Shown here piece after piece: positions 8,081-10,017 of a stretch of 10,017 nt of DNA (positions within the stretch are counted from its first letter, which is position 1; every line of letters begins with the position of its first letter). Below the pieces are notes generated by a model, which was not told the origin of the DNA, made no database searches, and saw nothing but the letters and a program-made list of their open reading frames with translations. The translations under genes were made by a program, and so were the position numbers. The stretch is from Alphaproteobacteria bacterium (GTDB lineage Bacteria > Pseudomonadota > Alphaproteobacteria > Sphingomonadales > Emcibacteraceae): assembly GCA_013152615.1 (NCBI GenBank), contig JAADGA010000017.1:1-10017 (forward strand), in the 5' to 3' direction.

Positions 8081-8122
8081 AGAAAGACCTCAAAAACAAA
8101 ACGGCACACCCCCACCGCGGAT

Positions 8123-8151
8123 ATAATACACAAAAATGTAATATATTGCAG
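8123..8151 (-). promoter_or_regulatory. Possible promoter of the pyrD-arsC operon
   Basis: The 126-bp gap between the XRE gene and pyrD has an AT-rich core. On the minus strand TATTAT (8123-8128) is a good -10 box, and CTGCAA (8146-8151), 17 bases upstream, is a weak -35 box. It leaves a leader of roughly 40 bases that ends in the GAGGT ribosome site. The remaining part of the gap holds no gene that I can see. Confidence 0.3.
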
Positions 8152-8206
8152 AATAAATTAACCGACAGTTTATCTTCAGGACTGAATAGTGACCGGGGTC
8201 CCGACC

Positions 8207-8638
8207 CTAGGCCTCATCACCCTCAAAGCTGAGCGAAGATTTGCCCATTGCCTTGACCATGTCAAAGAGTTTCTTACGCACTGCAGGGTCCTTGATCCGG
8301 TAATAAGCCCTGACCAGTTCCAGCGTCTCCCGACGTGACAACTGGCCGACTTCGAAGGACTGCTTGCCCCCTTCGGACATGCCCGCAGCTCTGCCGGTAA
8401 TCTCCGCCGACATATCGTCAAAGAAGAATGATACCGGGACATCAAGAATTTGCGAAAGCTGATAAAGCCTGCTCGACCCAATCCGGTTTGCCCCGCGTTC
8501 ATATTTCTGAATCTGCTGAAAGGTCAAACTTAATGCCTTGCCAAGTTTATCCTGGCTCATCCCGAGTAATGTTCGACGTAATCGCACCCGGGAGCCAACA
8601 TGGACATCCACTGGTTCAGGCTTTTTTTGTTTATTCAT
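8207..8638 (-). CDS. XRE-family (Cro/CI-type) transcriptional regulator, PraR/PhrR-like
   Basis: This 143-residue DNA-binding regulator has one helix-turn-helix domain at about residues 14-70, with VGSRVRLRRTLLGMSQDKLGKAL, then LTFQQIQKYERGANRIGSSRLYQLSQILDVP and SFFFDD split over the recognition helix and dimer region. The C-terminal half (SRRETLELVRAYYRIKDPAVRKKLFDMVKAM) is the helical tail seen in alphaproteobacterial PraR/PhrR proteins, which in rhizobia repress surface-attachment and other genes; the match is from memory. The ATG at 8636-8638 has GGAA six bases upstream. A TTG at 8648-8650 would add four residues but looks less likely. It follows lnt on the same strand after a gap of about 107 bp. 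This lnt-regulator order recurs in alphaproteobacteria. The target genes are unknown, and autoregulation is possible because a tandem hexamer repeat overlaps its promoter candidate. Confidence 0.9.
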   Translation of the reverse strand: MNKQKKPEPVDVHVGSRVRLRRTLLGMSQDKLGKALSLTFQQIQKYERGANRIGSSRLYQLSQILDVPVSFFFDDMSAEITGRAAGMSEGGKQSFEVGQLSRRETLELVRAYYRIKDPAVRKKLFDMVKAMGKSSLSFEGDEA

Positions 8639-8698
8639 CTTCTGTTCCAACTATTTTAATACTCATACAAACTTAAACTAACCTACCCCTAAAAATAT

Positions 8699-8733
8699 AT
8701 CATACACATAAAGATTAATCACGACAAGGTCAA
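8699..8733 (-). promoter_or_regulatory. Promoter candidate of the XRE regulator gene, two overlapping registers
   Basis: On the minus strand TTGTCG (8722-8727) is 17 bases from TATGAT (8699-8704), a fair sigma-70-like pair. A second register six bases upstream, TTGACC (8728-8733) and TATGTG (8705-8710), also has a 17-base spacer. The -35 part lies in a tandem ACCTTG repeat (8725-8736). The predicted transcript would begin about 50-55 bases before the regulator's ATG. The region begins right after the lnt stop codon, so the regulator could be expressed both alone and by read-through from lnt. Confidence 0.4.
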
Positions 8734-8736
8734 GGT
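8725..8736. repeat. Tandem hexamer repeat at the regulator promoter
   Basis: The plus strand reads CAAGGT twice in a row (ACCTTG twice on the minus strand). It overlaps both possible -35 boxes of the XRE gene. Direct repeats at this position can bind a regulator, but chance is not excluded for only 12 bases. Confidence 0.4.
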
Positions 8737-8745
8737 TCTCCTTAA

Positions 8746-10017
8746 TCAGGGTCTCTGAAACCAGACGATAAATATATTTAACGTGCTTAATAATATCACA
8801 AGAACAACAAATATCCAACCACTATTTCTGGAATAAGGTGTTCTGACAGCTTTTTTTACGGGTAATCGTGAAATTATTACCCCTTGCCGATTTAGTTTCA
8901 GACTTTTTATCACGCGTCCATAGGCATCAATCACTGCCGAAATGCCGGTCCCCGCCGAACGGATGATCGGCAACCCCTCCTCGATCGCCCGGACCCGGGT
9001 CTGTAGCAGATGTTGATAGGGTTCGCTGAAACTGCCATACCAGGCATCATTGGTAATATTCAGCAACCAATCAGGCCGGTCATGGCGATCAACCACCGCG
9101 CCCGGAAAGATAACCTCATAACAGATCAGAACCCCGACCGGCGGCATCCCCGGCGGGTGAAGGGTTTTCGGCCCGGTGCCCGCACTGTAGGAAAGCCCCT
9201 GCGCAAACATGCCAAGCCCCAGAAAAGACAGGGATTTCCGGAAGATGTCAGGGGTATATTCACCGAACGGCACCAGATGATGTTTATCGTAAATATTGCG
9301 AATGCGGCTCTGATTATCAATAACCGCAAAGGAATTCCACACTTTCAATGTCGGCTGGCGCCGCAGTCGGGGAAAGCCGGTCATCAGGACCTCCCCTTTG
9401 TTCAACATCTGCGCAATCAGATAGCGCCGGGATGGTTCGGTATCAAGAAAATAGATTACCGCCGTTTCCGGCCAGATAACGGCGGTGATCCCGGCCGCCG
9501 GATCACTTTTGCTCATCTCAAGATATTTAACGAAATTTCCGGATTTTTTCGTCGGGTCCCATTTATCTTTCTGACTGATATTGGTCTGGACGATTTCAAG
9601 TTTGACATCATTGCGGAATTTTGTTGGCGTGGATAATTGCGCCCTGCCATAGAAAATCATGGCCCCGATAATCACCAGCGCCGTCCCGAATGTGGTGTAA
9701 ATAAATTTTGGCCGCGCCAGCCCATAAATCAGCAGATAGGGCACAAGGGCCAGAAATATTGTTATAAATCCCAGACCATATATACCCCAAATAGCCGAAG
9801 TCTGGAGCATGACATCCGAAAAACCCCAGCTATACCCGGCGAGATTCCACGGAAAACCGGTAAATAAATGACCGCGCAGCCATTCGGCCAGAGTCCATAA
9901 GATAACAAAGGATAAAACCACCGGCACCGCATATTTTGCCGGGTCTTTTTTATGATACAGTTTCCAGACTATGGCCGTGGCAAGCCCCGAATATATCGCC
10001 AGTACCGCCGCAAGCCC
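8746..10017 (-). CDS. lnt: Apolipoprotein N-acyltransferase, C-terminal part (start lies outside the window)
   Basis: The frame is open from the right window edge to TGA at 8746-8748, giving the last 423 codons; the usual length is about 500-540, so roughly 100 N-terminal residues are missing. Lnt is an inner-membrane enzyme that adds the third acyl chain to the N-terminal cysteine of lipoproteins before Lol sorting. The visible part has membrane segments (AVLAIYSGLATAIVW at the edge, then SFVILWTLAEWLRGHLF, GLGFITIFLALVPYLLI, TALVIIGAMIF). The periplasmic nitrilase-like domain follows, with the triad recognisable as Glu184 (IWPETAVIYF), Lys245 (YDKHHLVPFGEYTP) and Cys299 (VLICYEVIFP), counted within the visible part. 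NDAWYGSFSEPYQHLLQTR and a last membrane helix (FVVLVILLSTLNIFIVW) complete it. A GTG at 9925-9927 is an internal codon, not the start. Confidence 0.96.
   Translation of the reverse strand, partial: GLAAVLAIYSGLATAIVWKLYHKKDPAKYAVPVVLSFVILWTLAEWLRGHLFTGFPWNLAGYSWGFSDVMLQTSAIWGIYGLGFITIFLALVPYLLIYGLARPKFIYTTFGTALVIIGAMIFYGRAQLSTPTKFRNDVKLEIVQTNISQKDKWDPTKKSGNFVKYLEMSKSDPAAGITAVIWPETAVIYFLDTEPSRRYLIAQMLNKGEVLMTGFPRLRRQPTLKVWNSFAVIDNQSRIRNIYDKHHLVPFGEYTPDIFRKSLSFLGLGMFAQGLSYSAGTGPKTLHPPGMPPVGVLICYEVIFPGAVVDRHDRPDWLLNITNDAWYGSFSEPYQHLLQTRVRAIEEGLPIIRSAGTGISAVIDAYGRVIKSLKLNRQGVIISRLPVKKAVRTPYSRNSGWIFVVLVILLSTLNIFIVWFQRP

Noticed and set aside
8122..8127. TATAAT on the plus strand in the gap before pyrD
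   Set aside because: There is no matching -35 box at a suitable distance and no plus-strand gene downstream. The AT-rich stretch is better explained as a minus-strand promoter.
8196..8207. GGGTC/GACCC hairpin at the stop codon of the XRE gene as a terminator
   Set aside because: The stem is short, the loop is only two bases, it overlaps the stop codon and there is no run of T after it.
9925..9927. GTG as the start codon of a shorter lnt
   Set aside because: The reading frame stays open without a stop through to base 10017 and the upstream translation continues as a typical Lnt membrane helix, so the true start is outside the window.

Overview
The window looks like chromosomal DNA of an alphaproteobacterium of moderate GC content. 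The evidence is the apolipoprotein N-acyltransferase gene followed directly by a short Cro/CI-type regulator that reads like the rhizobial PraR/PhrR family, plus a class 2 dihydroorotate dehydrogenase, a plant- and marine-type TonB receptor style and a FadH-like reductase. A finer placement (for example Emcibacterales/Kordiimonadales-like) is only a guess. All recognisable genes lie on the minus strand, so the window reads biologically from right to left. There is no tRNA, rRNA, CRISPR array, transposase or phage gene.

Layout in transcription order: the C-terminal part of lnt (runs off the right edge); a PraR-like XRE regulator with its own promoter candidate; a 475-codon reading frame joining a full-length quinone-dependent dihydroorotate dehydrogenase (PyrD) to a full-length ArsC/YfgD-type thioredoxin-fold reductase; 27 bp later a ThDP-dependent decarboxylase/acetolactate-synthase-like enzyme; overlapping it by 4 bp, a RecQ helicase; then an 84-98 bp AT-rich palindrome-rich spacer and a TonB-dependent outer-membrane receptor; a hairpin; and the N-terminal 211 codons of a FadH-type 2,4-dienoyl-CoA reductase (runs off the left edge).

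The pyrD-arsC, ThDP enzyme and recQ genes are packed like one operon, although their products belong to different processes (pyrimidine synthesis, a redox or arsenate function, 2-oxoacid metabolism, DNA repair). The TonB receptor probably has its own regulated promoter. No longer stretch without genes exists: all gaps are under about 130 bp.

The most notable point is the PyrD-ArsC fusion. At the junction a tandem TGATAA lies one base out of frame, followed by a good Shine-Dalgarno sequence and the ArsC ATG. This suggests two formerly separate genes merged by a small indel, or a base-calling error. Otherwise the content is mostly housekeeping and I do not see a convincing new multi-gene system.
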